A stretch of 30,728 bases of DNA from a virus, in IMG/VR virus record IMGVR_UViG_3300027985_001266, positions 1-30,728 of that record; one strand, given 5' to 3'. Made by a program: the position numbers and the translations under genes. Shown here one piece after another: positions 30,716 to 30,728 of the stretch (its first letter is position 1; every line of letters starts with the position of its first letter). The notes under the pieces are model-generated. The model had not been told where the DNA came from and searched no databases. It worked only from the letters and a program-made list of their open reading frames with translations.

Positions 30716-30728
30716 GAAATAGCCACCG

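Noticed and set aside
1-30728. tRNA genes, integrase, attachment sites, lysis genes
   Set aside because: I looked for cloverleaf patterns, recombinase and lysozyme/endolysin motifs and saw none; a covariance search would be needed to exclude tRNAs fully.

Overview
This window is part of a double-stranded DNA tailed phage or prophage with a long-tailed, lambda-like structural plan. Every gene I trust is on the minus strand, so the transcription order runs from the right edge to the left edge. The genes are tightly packed, with many ATGA or TTGA stop/start overlaps, and long plus-strand reading frames are shadows. I see no integrase, repressor or lysis cassette, so lifestyle cannot be decided here. 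The host is probably a bacterium with an anaerobic lifestyle, because the phage carries a radical SAM enzyme and a free-standing glycyl-radical domain of the class III (oxygen-sensitive) ribonucleotide reductase type. The species cannot be named.

Right part (about 30.7 to 24.6 kb) is the early/replication end. It has small accessory proteins (a Lar-like zinc protein, Cys-rich and membrane miniproteins), a 550-base stretch without a convincing gene that holds two look-alike nested hairpins, a CHC2/Toprim primase, a DNA methyltransferase and a P4/D5-type SF3 helicase. The methyltransferase sits at the point where primase and helicase are normally joined. A 300-base gene-free segment next to the helicase gene carries twelve copies of TGTCCGG in both orientations and is the best candidate for a replication origin or operator array.

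Middle part (24.3 to 17.3 kb) has a gpZ-like tail protein out of its usual place, a zinc-ribbon/HTH regulator, a phage DnaN sliding clamp, a MazG-like nucleotide hydrolase and the small terminase. Next comes a cassette of lipoprotein, glycyl-radical domain, radical SAM enzyme and two Cys-rich miniproteins. The large terminase and an HTH gene followed by a terminator close this part. The cassette separates the two terminase subunits.

Left part (17.2 kb to the left edge) is the virion module: DUF6148/gpW-like protein, lambda-type portal, ClpP-type maturation protease, P22-like coat protein, head-tail connectors and tail terminator. A large adhesin/depolymerase block follows (LamG-PKD-M14 carboxypeptidase fibre with 20-residue repeats, two small fibre-associated proteins, a pectate-lyase-fold spike with a signal-peptide-like N-terminus). 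Then come the tail tube, a tail assembly chaperone with a canonical A_AAA_AAC programmed -1 frameshift site, the tape measure and distal tail proteins. Five genes shorter than 60 codons were found by hand from junctions and motifs (458-637, 19702-19851, 20675-20830, 29331-29450, 30444-30575), together with two trimmed short calls (19533-19697 and 29203-29334).
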